Shown: piece after piece, positions 43,481-56,310 of the stretch
Numbering within the stretch: position 1 is the first letter of the stretch
Layout of the letters: every line of letters starts with the position of its first letter
From: Anniella stebbinsi
Lineage: Eukaryota > Chordata > Lepidosauria > Squamata > Anniellidae
Reading direction: 5' to 3'
Assembly: GCA_029215795.1 (NCBI GenBank)
Contig: JARDYH010000003.1
Coordinates: 101,030,609-101,094,608 of the forward strand
DNA: 64,000 nt
Notes under the pieces: model-generated
Seen by the model: only the letters and a program-made list of their open reading frames with translations
The model's database searches: none
What the model was told of the DNA's origin: nothing
Made by a program: the position numbers and the translations under genes

Positions 43481-44380
43481 GAGGACAGTTTTTTTTTCTT
43501 GAAAAAGCATTGGCTTGGATGCAGAATTGGTAGAGCAGCTGGTCTTCATGCTTTCCACTCCTGGGATCCCTGCACTCTGAATACATCTGAGTGAATGCCG
43601 TCCTTTCATCTTCCTCCTCTATTTGTTAAGTTTTTCAGTTTGACTTTACTTTGAAATCTGTTCTTGCAGTGCAGCAGCTCAACACTGAATGCTTTGCTAA
43701 TTATGCATGCTGTCCCAATGCCAGGGGTGGGACACTTGTGGCTTACATCATCCCTCACCACTGGCTATGCTGGGGTTGATGGGAGTTGTAGTCCAAAACA
43801 CAAATTATCCACCCCTGGTATGCTAATACAGGGACTGTGCCAACCTTGCAAGGGTATGCCTTGTTTAGTTTGCTGTCTGCTTCTCTCTCCTTTCCTGCCT
43901 TGTGCCAGAATGAAGTAGTAGAGCTTGAAGGTATACTTGCAACTGGCACTCATTGTTGCCTCCTCAGTCTGCTTTCCACAACAGCTACTGCATGTCTCCA
44001 CTATCCACTTAATTGTTCTTTCAGTGCAGTTCTAACTTATCTGGCTGCTGGCCTGCCTCCCTTTGCCTGCCCGTCTCTGGTACCTGGATGAAGTAGTATG
44101 GCTTGGTATCACGCTGGATGCACCAACCCATGGGCCTATGGCATACTTACATGCAATGCTACCTCCACATTCTGCCTACTTTAACCACCAATGGCACACA
44201 CCTCTGACTGCCTGTGCTGCTGTCAATGCAGTACCTGATCTCTGAAACTGGAACACCTTTTGCTGTTCCAGCATGGTGCCCATACTAATATGGAGACTAT
44301 GTCATTTGGCAAAGGAGCTTCTTTTTTTTAGTTTTCTGCTTGTCTCTCTCTGCATGCCTCCCTGCCTTGTACCAGATTCA
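43481..44380. other. Unassigned intergenic sequence
   Basis: Contains a fragment resembling the common CR1-associated GGAGTTGTAGTCCAAAACA phrase at about 43,780 and two imperfect repeats around TGCCTGCC/TGCCTCCC. No gene supported. Confidence 0.35.
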
Positions 44381-44384
44381 GAAC

Positions 44385-44970
44385 AGCCACTGCCTCAACT
44401 AGGTTTGATAGAAAGGAAAGGTAGAACTGGGCGTCATCCGCATATTGATGACACTTCAGCCCACATTTCTGGACAACCTCTCCCAGCACTTTCATGTAGA
44501 TGTTGAACAGCATAGGGGATAAAGTAGAGCCCTGTGGAACCCCATGCCATGGCAAAAAGCAAATGATTCCCCAGCACTACCTTCTGAAATCAGCCATCCA
44601 AATAGGAGTAGAACCACTGCAACACAGTGCCTCCAACTCCCAACCCAGACAACCTATCCAAAACAATTATCATGGTCGATGGTATCGAAAGCTGCTGAGA
44701 GGTCCAAGAGAATCAATAGATTCGCACTCCCCATGTCCCTCTCCCAGCAAAGGTCATCCCACAGGGCAACCAACTCAGTTTCCATTTCAAAACCAGGCCA
44801 GACTCCTGATTGAAATGGATCTAGATAATCTATTTCGTTCAAAAGTCTCTGGAGTTGTCCTGCAACCACCTGCTCAAGCATCTTGCCCAGGAAGGGGATG
44901 TTAACCATAGGCCTATAGTTGCTAACAACCTTGGAGTCCAGGTTAGGCTTTTTCAGGAGTGGTCTGATTA
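44385..44970 (-). mobile_element. L2-like LINE fragment, reverse orientation
   Basis: Minus-strand frames carry GVPQGSTLSPMLFNIYMKVL with YADDAQFYLSF (44,555-44,328) and RPLLKKPNLDSKVVSNYRPM with LLDLSAAFDTIDHDN (45,100-44,654). These are the reverse transcriptase blocks of the L2-like family. The fragment is joined directly to a plus-strand CR1 at about 44,970. Confidence 0.8.
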
Positions 44971-46375
44971 CATATATGAAGCAGAAGAAAGGCCAGGCTA
45001 CAAAAGAAGAGTACAAACAAGTAGCACAGAAGTGCCGGAATGGTATCAAGAAGGCTAAAGCTGAGAAGGAGATGAGGCTAGCGAGGGATGCTAAAAGCAA
45101 CCAGAAGGCTTTCTTCAGATACGTGAATAGTAAAAGACAGAGGAAAGAAATGGTGGTTCAACTGCTTCATGAGGATAGCAAATTGATAACAGATGACCTG
45201 GTAACTACAGACCAGTCAGTCTGACATCCATCCCTGGGAATATTTTGGAGCAGATTATAAAGAAGTCAATCTGTTAGCACCTTGAAAACAATGCAGTGAG
45301 TACTAGAAGCCAGCATGGATTTGTCAAGTTACTTTACACAACCAAAATGTATATGACAGTCCTTGCATATTTTACATGGTTTTTTGCCAGGAGCAATGAG
45401 GTTTGATGATATTGCTCTCATAGAATATTTGTATTTTGATGGAATTAAGGCTCGAACGGTGGTTACATTTAAGAGACATAGCTAGTTTTACTTACAGAGC
45501 CAGGGAGATATTTTCAGAAGATAGGTTAATAATTATAAGATTGAGAATCAGGCCCCACCAGTGCCTGATCCTACAGTCGTTGGTCACAAGGACAATGATC
45601 TTGTGATAGCAAACAGTATTGAAAATCTTATTGATTTAAATTGGACTCAAAAGTCTGCCCCCTCCCACTCAGTCAGAGACTATGGGGTCAAATCTGACAG
45701 AACCAGTCTTTACTTATGTCCCACAACCATCCATCACTGAACGTGCTGGAACTTTTATGCCAGAGGAGAAAGCTCTGAGTTAATTTTGGACACTGCTATT
45801 TTGGGCTGCATTAATAGAAGTATAGCTTCCAAATTGCGCAAAGTACTGGTTCCCCTCTATTCGGCACTGGTTAGGCCCCATCTTGAATATTGCGCCGCAC
45901 TTCAGGAAGGATGCAGACAAGCTGGAGCGTGTTCAGAGGAGGGCGACGACAATGATCAGGGATCTGGAAACAAAGCCCTATGTATGAGAGACTGAACGAA
46001 CTGGGCATGTTTAGCCTGGAGAAGAGAAGATTGAGGAGATACATGATAGCACTCTTCAAATACTTGAAAGGTTGTCACACAGAGGAGGGCCAGGATCTCT
46101 TCTCGATCAACCCAGAGTGCAGGACACGGAATAATGGGCTCAAGTTACAGGAAGCCAGATTCCACCTGGACATCAGGAAAAACTTCCTGTTAGAGTAATA
46201 CAACAATGGAACCAATTACCTTGGGAGATCATGGGCTCTCCCACACTGGAGGCATTCAAGAGGCGGCTGGACAACCATTTGTCAGGCTTTAAGGTGGATT
46301 CCTGCATTGATCAGGGTGTTGGACTTGATGGCCTTATAGGTCCCTTGCAACTCTATTATTGTTTGATTCTATGAT
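44971..46375 (+). mobile_element. CR1 LINE fragment with complete 3' end
   Basis: Starts in the region encoding YKQVAQKCRNGIKKAKAEKE and KAFFRYVNSKRQRKE. After a gap it resumes at [13 protein letters not shown] and [11 protein letters not shown], then [20 protein letters not shown]. It reaches the CR1 3' terminus GATGGCCTTATAGGTCCC followed by GATTCTATGAT at about 46,375. The central reverse transcriptase is replaced by unrelated sequence (about 45,330-45,790). Confidence 0.8.
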
Positions 46376-46484
46376 AAAGAGATAGACAGAGCAGGCATAC
46401 ACAGCATGCATAGAGTGCTGAGAGTGACAAATCTAAACGCAAGTATGTTGCTTTTCTAAAACCAAGGAAATTCAATCATTAAAA

Positions 46485-46560
46485 AAAAAGCTGCTGGTTT
46501 AAAAGACCAGAAGATAAGGCTAACACATGTTTGTCCAGACTCCACAAAGTCCTTGCTTTA
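46485..46560 (+). repeat. Unclassified short repeat
   Basis: GCTGGTTTAAAAGACCAGAAGATAAGGCTAAC-type segment that recurs reversed at 48,440-48,535 and, more diverged, at 4,020-4,103. It is followed in two copies by a CTACAAAG/CCACAAAG block. Possibly a small SINE. Confidence 0.5.
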
Positions 46561-48765
46561 TTGCTAGGGGTACCCTACTGTGGGGTAACTCACACCATTA
46601 TTCTGTGAGTTGACCCATGCCTTTACTGGGTGAGATCTTAGTGAGACATGAGTGTCTCCTTTAATGCAGCCAGGCTGAGAGTGGTACTGCTGTTGATGAT
46701 TGTGTGTATTACATGTAGCTGTATTTCCTAGCCAACTGAACCAGATGCTGAAAAGCACACAACTGCTTCTTCGTTTAACCACGTAATTGAAAGTTTGCAT
46801 TTTGCGCCATAGTTAATCCTTCTTGGAAAACTATTAAGATGGCACGTGCTCATTAGTGGTGGTGAGTTGTGGAGATTCTGCTGGTATTCACATTACCCTT
46901 ATCTTCAAATTCTTTTTGTGAATACTATAATCTCAACTGCAGATTTATTTTCATTATGTTGTTTTCCAGTGAAATTATACTCATAATAATTGTGAGTTTC
47001 TGAAAAATCTACAGCAAAATAGGAGTAAATCTGGAATCCTGTAACCTTAACTCACTTTTTTTTGTTTCAATTCAGCCTTTCACTGCTACCATACATTCAA
47101 CTGTTGTTAAATGTCTTAACTCCGTTTATAAGTATTGTTGCAACTAGTACCTTATACTTACCTTACTGTTTTCCAGTTTCAATTTAGCATTTCATTGTTA
47201 CAAGTATATGCAACCGGTGTTAAATATCTGACTTCTGTTTATAAGTATTGGTGCAACTAGTAATTCTCATTCCTGATTTGTGACTTTTGTGTTTACATTA
47301 TAGTATAATGTGTTAGTTTATCCTATTGTCCTTGGTGGTCATTTATACGCTGTGCTTTTCAGCATCTGATTCAGTTGGTTTCTTGTAACTGCTGCCTGTT
47401 TCTGCTGTACTTCCTAACAACATTATGACTGATGCTGCTGCCAATAACAGTGAGAAAAGTGAAAGCAGGTTTGTGTGTGTGTGTGTGGGAAGTGTTTCAA
47501 AGATTAAGGCCTCCATCACACCTAATCCCCCCCCAATTTGCCTCCACTTTTTTTTTTTTTTACCTCTGAAGCAAAAGCGAGTCAAGCTTATGATCCTTTT
47601 CACCTGAATAGCTGCACTTTCGCACCTTCACTCCTTAGCTCTTCAGCTCCACTCCACCCCTCCTCTTTCTCCCTCCAGTCAGGTCCTGGCAGATGAGTAC
47701 TTCAACTTAATAGTGTGGGGTGGGGAACTTAATGATTTTGAGCAGAAATTGGTTGCTAATTTTTTTAATTGAAGTATTTTTTTTTTAAAAAAAGCCTTGT
47801 CCCTTTTGAAAGGTGCTCACCAAAATTTTACATAGAATATGAAGTTAGACAATTAAGCTCACAAACTTGAACCCACATTTTTCTGGGGTGGAGTGATGAT
47901 GGGAAGATGCTATTTGAAACAAACAAGTAGTGTACTTGAAGTGGGTGTTTAAGCCTTCCACTTACCAGTTCGTTTAGATTATTATACCATACCACAAAAA
48001 ACTGGTTTATCTTCACCAAGCATTTCAAGATACAAAGCTACCTTGAATTGGTCCTGCAGTATGCTTGTTGGTGGAAATCTCAATGTAGTAGAGACTATGT
48101 TAAGTTCAGACTCCTAAACCATTCTACTGCAACCAAACATGTTGTCTTAGAAAGCAACCTCACAAATCTTTCAGTATGCCTGCTGGTGGAAACCTTGGTG
48201 TGGTGTTGATTTTTATTTTGTCTCATTCTTGATAAGAAATGTATATGATGACAGTGCAACCCAGAATAAAACAAACTTGAATTCCAATGCAATTCATTCT
48301 TACCTTGTAGTGACACGTCTCAGGCACTCCATTCTTCCAGTCTGGATTTGGGACTGAAAGACCCATGAAAAGTGTAAATTGTAAGCAAGTACAATTTGTG
48401 ACATTGCACAACATCATGAGTGATCACAGGACACATCAGATAAGGCATCAGCCTTAGCTTCCAATTTCCTGGGTTTGTAGAGTTTGGACCAACATGAGAT
48501 AGTGTTATCTTCTGGTCTTTTAAACCAGCAGGTTTTCTTTTGATGACTGAATAAAGCTTAAGAATTGTCCTCCGGATTAAGGGTATATGGACTAAGAGTT
48601 CCAAGTCTGGAGATCCAGACATTCTCCTATCAGTGTCTTTTGTCTGCTTAACTGGAAGCAATTGTAAACCTGAGAGACTATGTGCAGGTGAGTTAAAATG
48701 TCTTGTAAGAATTGCAGATTTGTGATTAGGGAATCCTGTTCTTAGGTTGTAGTTTCTCCTAGAGT
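46561..48765. other. Unassigned sequence with local repeats
   Basis: Apart from the direct repeats at 47,065-47,268 and a second duplicated phrase (AGTATGC(T/C)TG(T/C)TGGTGGAAA at about 48,058 and 48,173), no gene or classified repeat is visible. A (GT)n tract lies at 47,472. The minus-strand open frame at 48,661-48,320 overlaps the short repeat and is not called. Confidence 0.35.
47065..47268. repeat. Two imperfect direct repeats of about 93 bp
   Basis: Units at 47,065-47,158 and 47,176-47,268 share TTTCAATT(C/T)AGC at the start and GTTTATAAGTATTG(T/G)TGC with AACTAGTA at the end. Confidence 0.65.
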
Positions 48766-48960
48766 GACCATTTGAAAAGGAGGACAGAGCTCCTGTACCT
48801 TTAACAGTTGTTTAGAAAAGGGAATTTCAGCAGGTGTCATTTGTATCCATGCAGCACCTGGTGAAATTCCCTCTTCATCACAACAGTTAAGGGTGCAGGA
48901 GCTATACTAGTGACCAGATACAGAAAAGGGCAGGGCTCCTGCAGCTTTAACTAATTTTGC
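48766..48960. mobile_element. Foldback hAT-type MITE, truncated copy 5
   Basis: AGAGTGACCATTTGAAAAGG and the internal arm (GGGAATTTCAGCAGGTGTC, GTGAAATTCCCTCTTC) match the family. The right arm stops after GCAGCTTTAACT. Confidence 0.7.
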
Positions 48961-50519
48961 TCTTTGGGTCTTTAAAACAGACAGCCAACCCCAAGAACTC
49001 AGTTTATAGAAATTTTATTAACTTTAAAGGGAATAAGGCAGCCTTCCCCCACTCTCAGCATTCCTGACTCCTGGCCATGCTAGCTGGGTTGATAAAATCC
49101 AAAACATCTGGAAGGTGTCAGGTTGGGGAAGGCTGAAATAAGGGTTGAGAGAGAAGTGGTGGGAAGAATCAGTAGGCTACAATGAAATTACAAATCCCTA
49201 CCTAACCTACCTACAGATGTTGACATGACATGAAATACTAAGCCACAGTTCAGCAGTTGCGAAGGAACTTCACACAGAAGCTGCACATAGAATAATAGGT
49301 GTGTGAGAACAAGGGTGAAGTGACAGGAGAGCTTGGTATCAGAGTGGGAGGAGGGAGGGGGGCTGAATGAATGAATGGAGGAACTTGCAGCCTTCACAGC
49401 TCATGGCAGAAATCTCAACTAAAAACAGAAAGTTGCAGGAGGATGAGATATATTCATGGAGACAGGTGCAATTGAGAAATCAATTGGAAAATACAACATG
49501 AATGGCTTCTTAGCCTGAATGCCGTAATAAGAAAAAATGCCATGTATCTATTCAGGCTAAATCATTGTAAAGTGGAAGACATAAATGCTTTGTTTAACAA
49601 GGTTGTACTGAAACTTATATACAAATAAAACATTTATAAAACATAGATGCATAATTTTATTCCAGGTATCAAGTGCCTTCAAACTCCAATTAAACCAAAA
49701 AGTTTTGGATGACTTCCTTCAATATGGTCCAAACTAAACGACACACACACAAATCACTGACAGCACATCCACCAGTACTCAGTACAGATGAGCCAGGTCA
49801 CAGTCTGATTAAAGAAGTGCAAATGTTCCTGTTTTATATTCCATCGACAGTGTAGTACTGACAAGAACTGGTCTAAAATTTCATCTCTTTTATGAACTCA
49901 CTAGATGGCCTTAAGATTTCCATTCATCTAGCCTAACAGCCAAGATGGTAATCTGCCATTCATGGCCACTCGTGTCCCCTGCCCCCATCCCTTTGTAAGA
50001 AATAAACAGTCCCTCCTCCCAATGGCTTGAAGCAACAATAATGTACAAAGGCAGTGGGCAGAAGGTAAATCTCTGGGCGATTTGCAGTAGATCAGCAAGG
50101 GGTTCTGACTCCCAATTGTCAAACACTAGCAAATACGAACAAGCTTTCCCTCTCAAATTAGTTACTGAAAAAGAATGTTTGGAGGGAGAGACTAGGAATG
50201 GATTTTTGTGTGAGAGGACTTGTGAGTTTGGTTCTGGTACTTATCACAAATTACTGAGCTGAGCATGTGCACAGAGGCACCCTATTGGTTAATTTGTAGC
50301 ACATATCTTCCTGCCTGAGCCACTATTTTTCATGTGGTTCTGGTTCTAGTATGAAAAAAGTAAATCATAGATCCATAGCTTGGGGGCTCTTCATCACTGT
50401 CACTTGGCTATTGGGCAGTACAGAAATGAAATGAAGTCTGCCCATCATCCCCCAGCTTTAAACCATTCTAAGTTCAAACACTGTGTTCTCCAAATGGTGA
50501 CATATTTTACAAAGCATGG
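48961..50519. other. Unassigned intergenic sequence
   Basis: No gene or repeat family recognised; open frames are short and lack signatures. Confidence 0.35.
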
Positions 50520-51178
50520 ACAGGTTGCTTGCTTGTAAGCATAGCTCTTCGAGTGGTCACCTGTGCATTCACACATATGGGCTCTGCACCTGTGCAGAGT
50601 CTCATTTCAGGAAAAACGTCTATAGCTGAGACACTTCGGGTGGGAAACCTTTCCCCACAGCGCACTGCACATAGCCTAAAGGGTTCCCACCCCGTTCCCT
50701 CAGTTCCTTGAGACTAATAGTGTGGCCGTAGAGCAGACAAAGAAGTGGGGAAAGGTGGGAGGGTTGTGTAAATGCACAGATGGCCACTCGAAGAAATACA
50801 ATCACAAATCAGCAACCTGTCTTTCTTCTTCATGGTCTCCGGACATCACACACATGGGCAACGTCTAGGCAAATAACAAGGACAAAACAGTTCTCCCAAA
50901 AGCACAGTCAGCATGTGCCAGCACATACAAACAATAATGCTTAATGAAAGTAGAAAGTGTAGACATCGTCGCTGCCTTGCATAGGTCCGGAATGGCGATG
51001 CCCTTCTGAAAGGAAACAGAAGCGGAGTGTACACATACAGGAGCTGTCAGTGAGAGGCTGGAAGTTTCGTATGCCAAAGGGATAATAAGCATCGACCACC
51101 CAGAATGTGAAACGTTGTGTTGACACCGGCAGACCTTTTTGCTGTCCAGAATAGCATATGGGGAGTTTCAAAAAGATT

Positions 51179-51404
51179 GGCTGAATTCAGACAACACGAT
51201 AGTCAATGGTGGGGTAAAAATCAACTTTACAGTTGTTCATCTAGGGGGCAATCCCTACACAACATGGTAATAAATAATCAACCGTGGTGTGGATTAGGAT
51301 CAGTGCTGAGTTGACTATGGCAGCATTCGGATGACACGATAGTCAATACAACTGACGATTGTCCCCCCTCCCCAAGTTGCTTATTGTGTCGTCCGAATTC
51401 AGCC
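51179..51404. mobile_element. MITE with GGCTGAATTC ends
   Basis: Starts GGCTGAATTCAGACAACACG and ends with the inverse GTCGTCCGAATTCAGCC, 226 bp apart. An internal CATTCGGATGACACGATAGTC repeats the start motif. It lies within the recombinase part of the DIRS copy. The same terminus occurs at 26,541 and about 26,848. Confidence 0.75.
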
Positions 51405-51418
51405 ATTGTGTTTTTTCC

Positions 51419-51703
51419 TTATAAAAGGCTGATGCTCTCCTTACATCCGTGGTGTGTAAAGTAGTTGCCAAGTGTGTTGTAGGGGAAGGAAAAAGTGTTG
51501 ATACAACAATATTGATCCAAATAAAATTCTGGAACAACTTTAGGCAGAAAAGATATGTCTAGGCATAACACAACCTTGTCTTTATGAAAAAGCAAATAAG
51601 GGGCATCAATACAGAGAGCACACAGCTCACTTGTACAGTGTGCTGGAGTGACTGCTACTAAAAAGTCTACTTTAAAGGAAAGAAGCCTCAAGTTCACTTT
51701 CAC
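51419..51703 (-). pseudogene. DIRS tyrosine recombinase fragment
   Basis: 94 codons including FLVAVTPAHCTSELCALCID and PYLLFHKDKVVLCLDISFLP, then PKVVPEFYLDQ. These match the block that precedes the catalytic HxxR part in the second copy (MRPDPSFVLKVV and VLPTLFQDPSD at 62.28-61.94 kb). Inactive remnant. Confidence 0.7.
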
Positions 51704-52104
51704 CAGGGGCTCGAAAGGTTTGGAAGAAAATGCCTTCAGAATGACTCATATGGTCCAAGATGGCACCGCTGGTCTAATTGTGTGTGTGTGTGTGTGTGTG
51801 TGTCTGGGAGTTCCGCACCCCTTTGAGAAACCGTTTTACTGTCGGATGTGAAAAAAGAGTAAATCCCTCAACTGGAGGGTGGAATGACGAAACTGCTGAT
51901 AAGTTTACCCGAACTGACGAAAACTTAAACCCCTTTTCAAAGCAGGACAATAAAAATAATTACACTTGGGGAATGGATGCTGAGCGCAGTTCAAAATTGT
52001 TTAAAACTGCAAACTTCAAAAAGGCCTCCCGCTTATTAGTATAGGATTGATGAGTAGTTGGTTTTCCATTGGCATCCAGTATCCTCTGTATGGAAGGAGG
52101 GACT

Positions 52105-52245
52105 GGTGGTGATAGAATCATAGAATAGTAGAATTGGAAGGGGCCTATAAAGCCATCGAGTCCAACTCCCTGCTCAATGCAGGAATCTACCTTAAAGCAT
52201 CCCTGACAGATGGTTGCCCAGCTGCCTCTTGAAGGCCTCTAATGT
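52105..52245 (-). mobile_element. CR1 3' end fragment, reverse orientation
   Basis: AGAATCATAGAATAGTAGAA, GGGGCCTATAAAGCCATCGA and CTTAAAGCATCC are the inverse of the CR1 3' terminus seen at 46.2-46.37 kb. Confidence 0.8.
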
Positions 52246-52859
52246 ATTGGTTAAATCCTCCAGGTTGTTATCCACAATGTGGATAGGTCTGGGTGTCTCA
52301 CTCAATCTTGCTGCTGCATTAGGAGCATCGGTATCCATGGTAGTCGTCGGTATCAACTGCATGCTGTGCATAGGAGTGGCACAAACTACAGTTGTGTGGG
52401 ACACCACAAGGTAATGAAAATACATCTCGTCCGGTTTTTGATCTTTGCTAACACACAAATTATGAGCGGGAAGGGGGAAAGGCATAGAATAGTCCGTGGG
52501 TCCATGGAAGGAAGAAAGCATCTCCCATTGAGTTCCGTCCTCTTCCTGCCTGAATGCAAAACCGATCTATAGCTGCATTGTGCTCGGTGACATAGTGGTC
52601 TACGTGTGCATACCCCGCTCCTGGAAAAGGGTAGTCAGAGTTGATCTGTCTAATTCCCATTTGTGGGAGGTTCGCATAGTTCTGCTGAGATGATCCACTA
52701 AAATACTGTCGACCTCTGACACATGTATTGCTGTTACTCTTATATTACCGTGGATGGACCATCGCAGGATCCAAAGGGTAAGGTCCAGTAGCTGGGGAGA
52801 TGGCGTTCCACCCCATTTGCTCAAATACATGGGTCACAGTAGTGTGGTCTGAAGCTGTC

Positions 52860-53870
52860 TGTATTGACTTGCCTGTCAAGTGTGTTGTGAACTTGCTCAA
52901 CCCCCAGGCTTCTGCTCACGAACGTCGCAAACTGACAAGACACTCCAGACGATGAGACTTCTTTATTTGTGAAATCACATGAAAATTCAAGCATGACAGT
53001 TACATTTTCGCATACATCCACGTAAAGCTGATGACGGCCACAACTTTAGGCACCAAAAGGCTTGACGCGAACCAGAACAGCAATCACTCGGGGGGGGGGG
53101 GGGAGGAGAGAAGTGTTGGGATAGACCAAGTCCTATCTGAGCAATTAGCAGACGTGAAACATGTTGACCCATTAGGAACAGCCCCACAGCCCCAGGGAAA
53201 GCTCCAGCACAGGGGTGCCTGAAGACCGGCAGAGACAGAATACGTCTTGCACAAACCAGACCCAGTCTGCCGATAAGCACTGGGTTGATCTAAGTAACCA
53301 AGATGCCAGGGAACGAACTTGGACCCAGGAAACCCTCCTGCCTTTAGCTAAGGCTCTGAGAGGAGGCTCTCTCTCAGGTCACACACAACACACAATCCAG
53401 AACAGCAATGGTCGACCTAGGAAACTTCCCTGTGCCCGTAACTTTGGCTCCATACAGGGAAAGCTCTCTCTCAGGCCATAAAACAAATGATCCAAAACAG
53501 TAACGGCAAGTCCAGGTCTATGAAAAGCCTCAGAGAACTTACCATGGCACAATCCTTAGAAATTTCAAGTCCAAATAGCAACTGAGCATCCAACATCTCC
53601 AAATAGATAGAATCCCAAACAGAAGGAGTTTCATGGCAAGCGAAGAACTGATGATCTCCCCTTTGCTCATCTCTCTTATAGCCTGGAGGCTGGCTATTCC
53701 AAGCCACTTGACAGACAGGTCCTCATACCTGTAACCCAAACTCATGTACCAACAGGGCGGCACAGTTCAACCTCCTCTTGATGGCATCACCATGTGGGAG
53801 ACGGCTTGCAAGATAGCTCCCACCTTTTCCAAACATTCTTTGTTCTCAAGGAAATTCACCCGCTCAAGGC
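52860..53870. repeat. Unclassified insertion with a 100-bp tandem duplication
   Basis: This block separates two parts of the DIRS RNase H region. Inside it, GGAAACCCTCCTGCC... and GGAAACTTCCCTGTGCC... start two units (about 53,328 and 53,418). Both contain GCTCTCTCTCAGG and AGAACAGCAATGG or AAAACAGTAACGG. I could not assign it to a family. Confidence 0.4.
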
Positions 53871-54496
53871 CTCAGCCAGCAAACCTCCCGTGAGAAACAG
53901 CAACAGATGATAAGCTTACAAAGACACAGACTTTTCCACAACAATTCCCAATCTTTCAACTTACAATTCACAAGTCCTCCTGTCCTTGTGAATTCCCTTT
54001 GATACACTTGACATCCGACAAAGTGCTGATCAAAGGCCTTGATTGCCTTTGGACTGCTTGGAGCTTGGGTACATTTATATGGTTCTTTGTCTTGATATTC
54101 AACCATTGGCTGTATACCATTAAGCACATGCAATGAGCTCCTCAACCTAGGAGGGATGCATCCATGGTGACTGTTTTTGATGGCCAAGGCTGACAGAATG
54201 GGACAACTTGTAAGAGGAATTCTGGTACCGTCCACCAGTGGAGTGAGTCTCTGACAACCAGTGGTGGAAAAAGGTAAGCATGACATGCATTCTTGGTAAG
54301 ATCGAAATTCCCTAGAAACCATAGTTGTAGGGTTCTCATATGGTATCTTGCAAACTCTAGTATTGTAGTGGTTGAAGCCATGATACCTAAGAGTTACTGT
54401 ATTGAGAACAAAGTAGTTTTCTGCAGCAAATGATGCAAGGCAGCGACAATGATCGTCAGCCTTTCTTGGAATCTAGCTGTGCACTGATGAATAGTA

Positions 54497-54847
54497 TCAT
54501 TTTTCGTGGGACCAGAAAAGGCGTTTCTTGGTTGATGTAAAGACCAGAACTTGTAAAAGATGGGTGGAGATCTCTATCAACTCTAGAAGTTGACATCTCA
54601 TCAATGCCACCAGTAACCAGTTGTAAAAGTATGGATAAACTTCGATGCTTCGAAGTTGAAGGTGAGCACATACCGACATACATTTTGAGAAGACTCTTGG
54701 GGCGGTCACAAGACCGAATGGAAGGACCTGGTACTGGCAAATAAGATCTCCCATGATATAGCGAAGGAATCTGTGATGTGATGCTGCGATTGTGATATGG
54801 AAATAAGCATCCCAGAAGTCAATGGATGTGAACCAATCTCTTTTCAT
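54497..54847 (-). pseudogene. DIRS reverse transcriptase fragment
   Basis: 116 codons with FTSIDFWDAYFHITI (palm D motif), YQVLPFGLVTAPRVFSKCM and a degenerate region where the YLDD-type box should be (YFYNWLLVA). Blocks fit DIRS/Ty3-type reverse transcriptases. The missing acidic pair indicates it is dead. Confidence 0.75.
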
Positions 54848-56310
54848 CAGTAGGGGAAGAATGAAAGTGAAAACATCTGGAATTTTCTTGGAGTGAGATA
54901 AGAGTTGAGAGACCAGGATCTGTCAAAGCCCTCCGTCCTTCTTTGGTACATGGAACAGAACCTGTCCCGAAGTCAACTCCAAGGGACTAATTTGATTGCG
55001 TCCTTCTGAAGTAACATGTCAACTTCTTGATGTAAAACCAGAGATGGGGCAGTAACTTCCTTGGTACTGAGAGGAGGTAGAGTATCGAACTTGATCCTGT
55101 GGCTGTTTGATATTGTAGAAAAGACTAATTTATCTGTTGTGAAATTGGTCCATGCTAGAAATTGTTTTGAGAGGAGATGCCAAACAACAGTCTCTGGGGA
55201 AAAGACCTGTGGAGTAGAGTCAAAGTCACCGTTTTCCTGATCCTTTGCCCCTATGAAAGGTGTTTCTGGTTCTCAAAGTCTGGTATTGTTGGTAAACTTG
55301 AGTATCTGGTTCTGACGTAGATAGTGGCTTAGATACTGTAGCTGAAGATTGGTGCCGATATACTGGCAATGGTTCATGCCAGTAATGTCATATGGATCTG
55401 GTTCCCAATATCTGAATCTATATTAGGGATATCCCCAATCCGACCTCCTGCCCCAGTCTAAGGACAAGCATGACCTTTCTGTAGGACCTGCATGAGCAGA
55501 ATAGTAACCCCTTACTGATGGCACTGAAAACAGAGTCAGGCGAATTTCTAGAGTGCTCCCTTCATGAGGATCTAACATATCCTCTCTTGGAGCGAAGTGG
55601 ATGCGGTGGGGTATCTCAAATCTCACCCTCTTTTTTTCAGCTAGCGATGTGGAATGTTTCATAGGCTTATTTTTAGACTTTTGGGCCAGTTTCTTCACGA
55701 CAGAAAGCATGACGATCTGCCTGATTTCCCTCAATACCAATGTTTCAGGGTATTTATCTCCCATATTGCCACCGCTAAAAGATGTTTGCAGTTGTGGTTG
55801 GTCCACTGCCTGCAAGACTTTATTCCACAAAATAGCTTTCAATCTGTCATGGCAGTGTCTTCAAGTCTGCTTTGGAAAAGCTTGGCAAAACTCTACCGTA
55901 CGTCCTTCTCCTAGACAAAGGATACAAAGGGAGTGGTTTATTCCTTGATCTGGTACATTTTCGGAATGACACTTTTAAGGCCCTGTGATCTTCGCCGTCG
56001 ATCAAAGACTGCAACAAAAATGAATTCACCAGACAACGCTAGCTGAAAACAAGAAAATAAAAGTGCGAAAAACAAACAAAAAATAAAAAATGAGTGATCA
56101 ACACGAGAGAGAAGTTCCCAGACGAGGTAGACGAAAGAGAACTGAGAGGGAATAGAGGGCGGGAATCTTTTAGAGCATATGCACAGTGCGCTGTGGGGGA
56201 AGGGTTCCTGCCCTAAACACCTTAGCTATAGAAGTATTTTTCTGAAACAAGGCTCTGCACAAGCACAGAGTCCATTATGTGTGATGCAGAGACCACAAAG
56301 AAGAATTGAA

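Larger units (their letters stand above)
50520..56310 (-). mobile_element. DIRS-type tyrosine-recombinase retroelement, degenerate copy 1
   Basis: Read on the minus strand the order is that of DIRS elements: gag-like region (56.03-55.42 kb), reverse transcriptase (about 55.0-54.45 kb), RNase H (54.38-54.1 kb and 52.83-52.5 kb) and tyrosine recombinase (51.7-50.95 kb). Instead of LTRs there are related sequences in opposite orientation near both ends. CTTCGAGTGGTCACCTGTGC lies at about 50,548, with its inverse CACTCGAAGAA at 50,784. The TGTGATGCAGAGACCACAAAGAAGAA region at about 56,280 matches the inverse of 50,820. It is riddled with stops and carries three later insertions (51,179-51,404; 52,105-52,245; about 52,860-53,870). 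Confidence 0.8.

Noticed and set aside
48320..48661. 113-codon minus-strand ORF as a host gene
   Set aside because: It overlaps an unclassified repeat that recurs at 4.0 kb and 46.5 kb.
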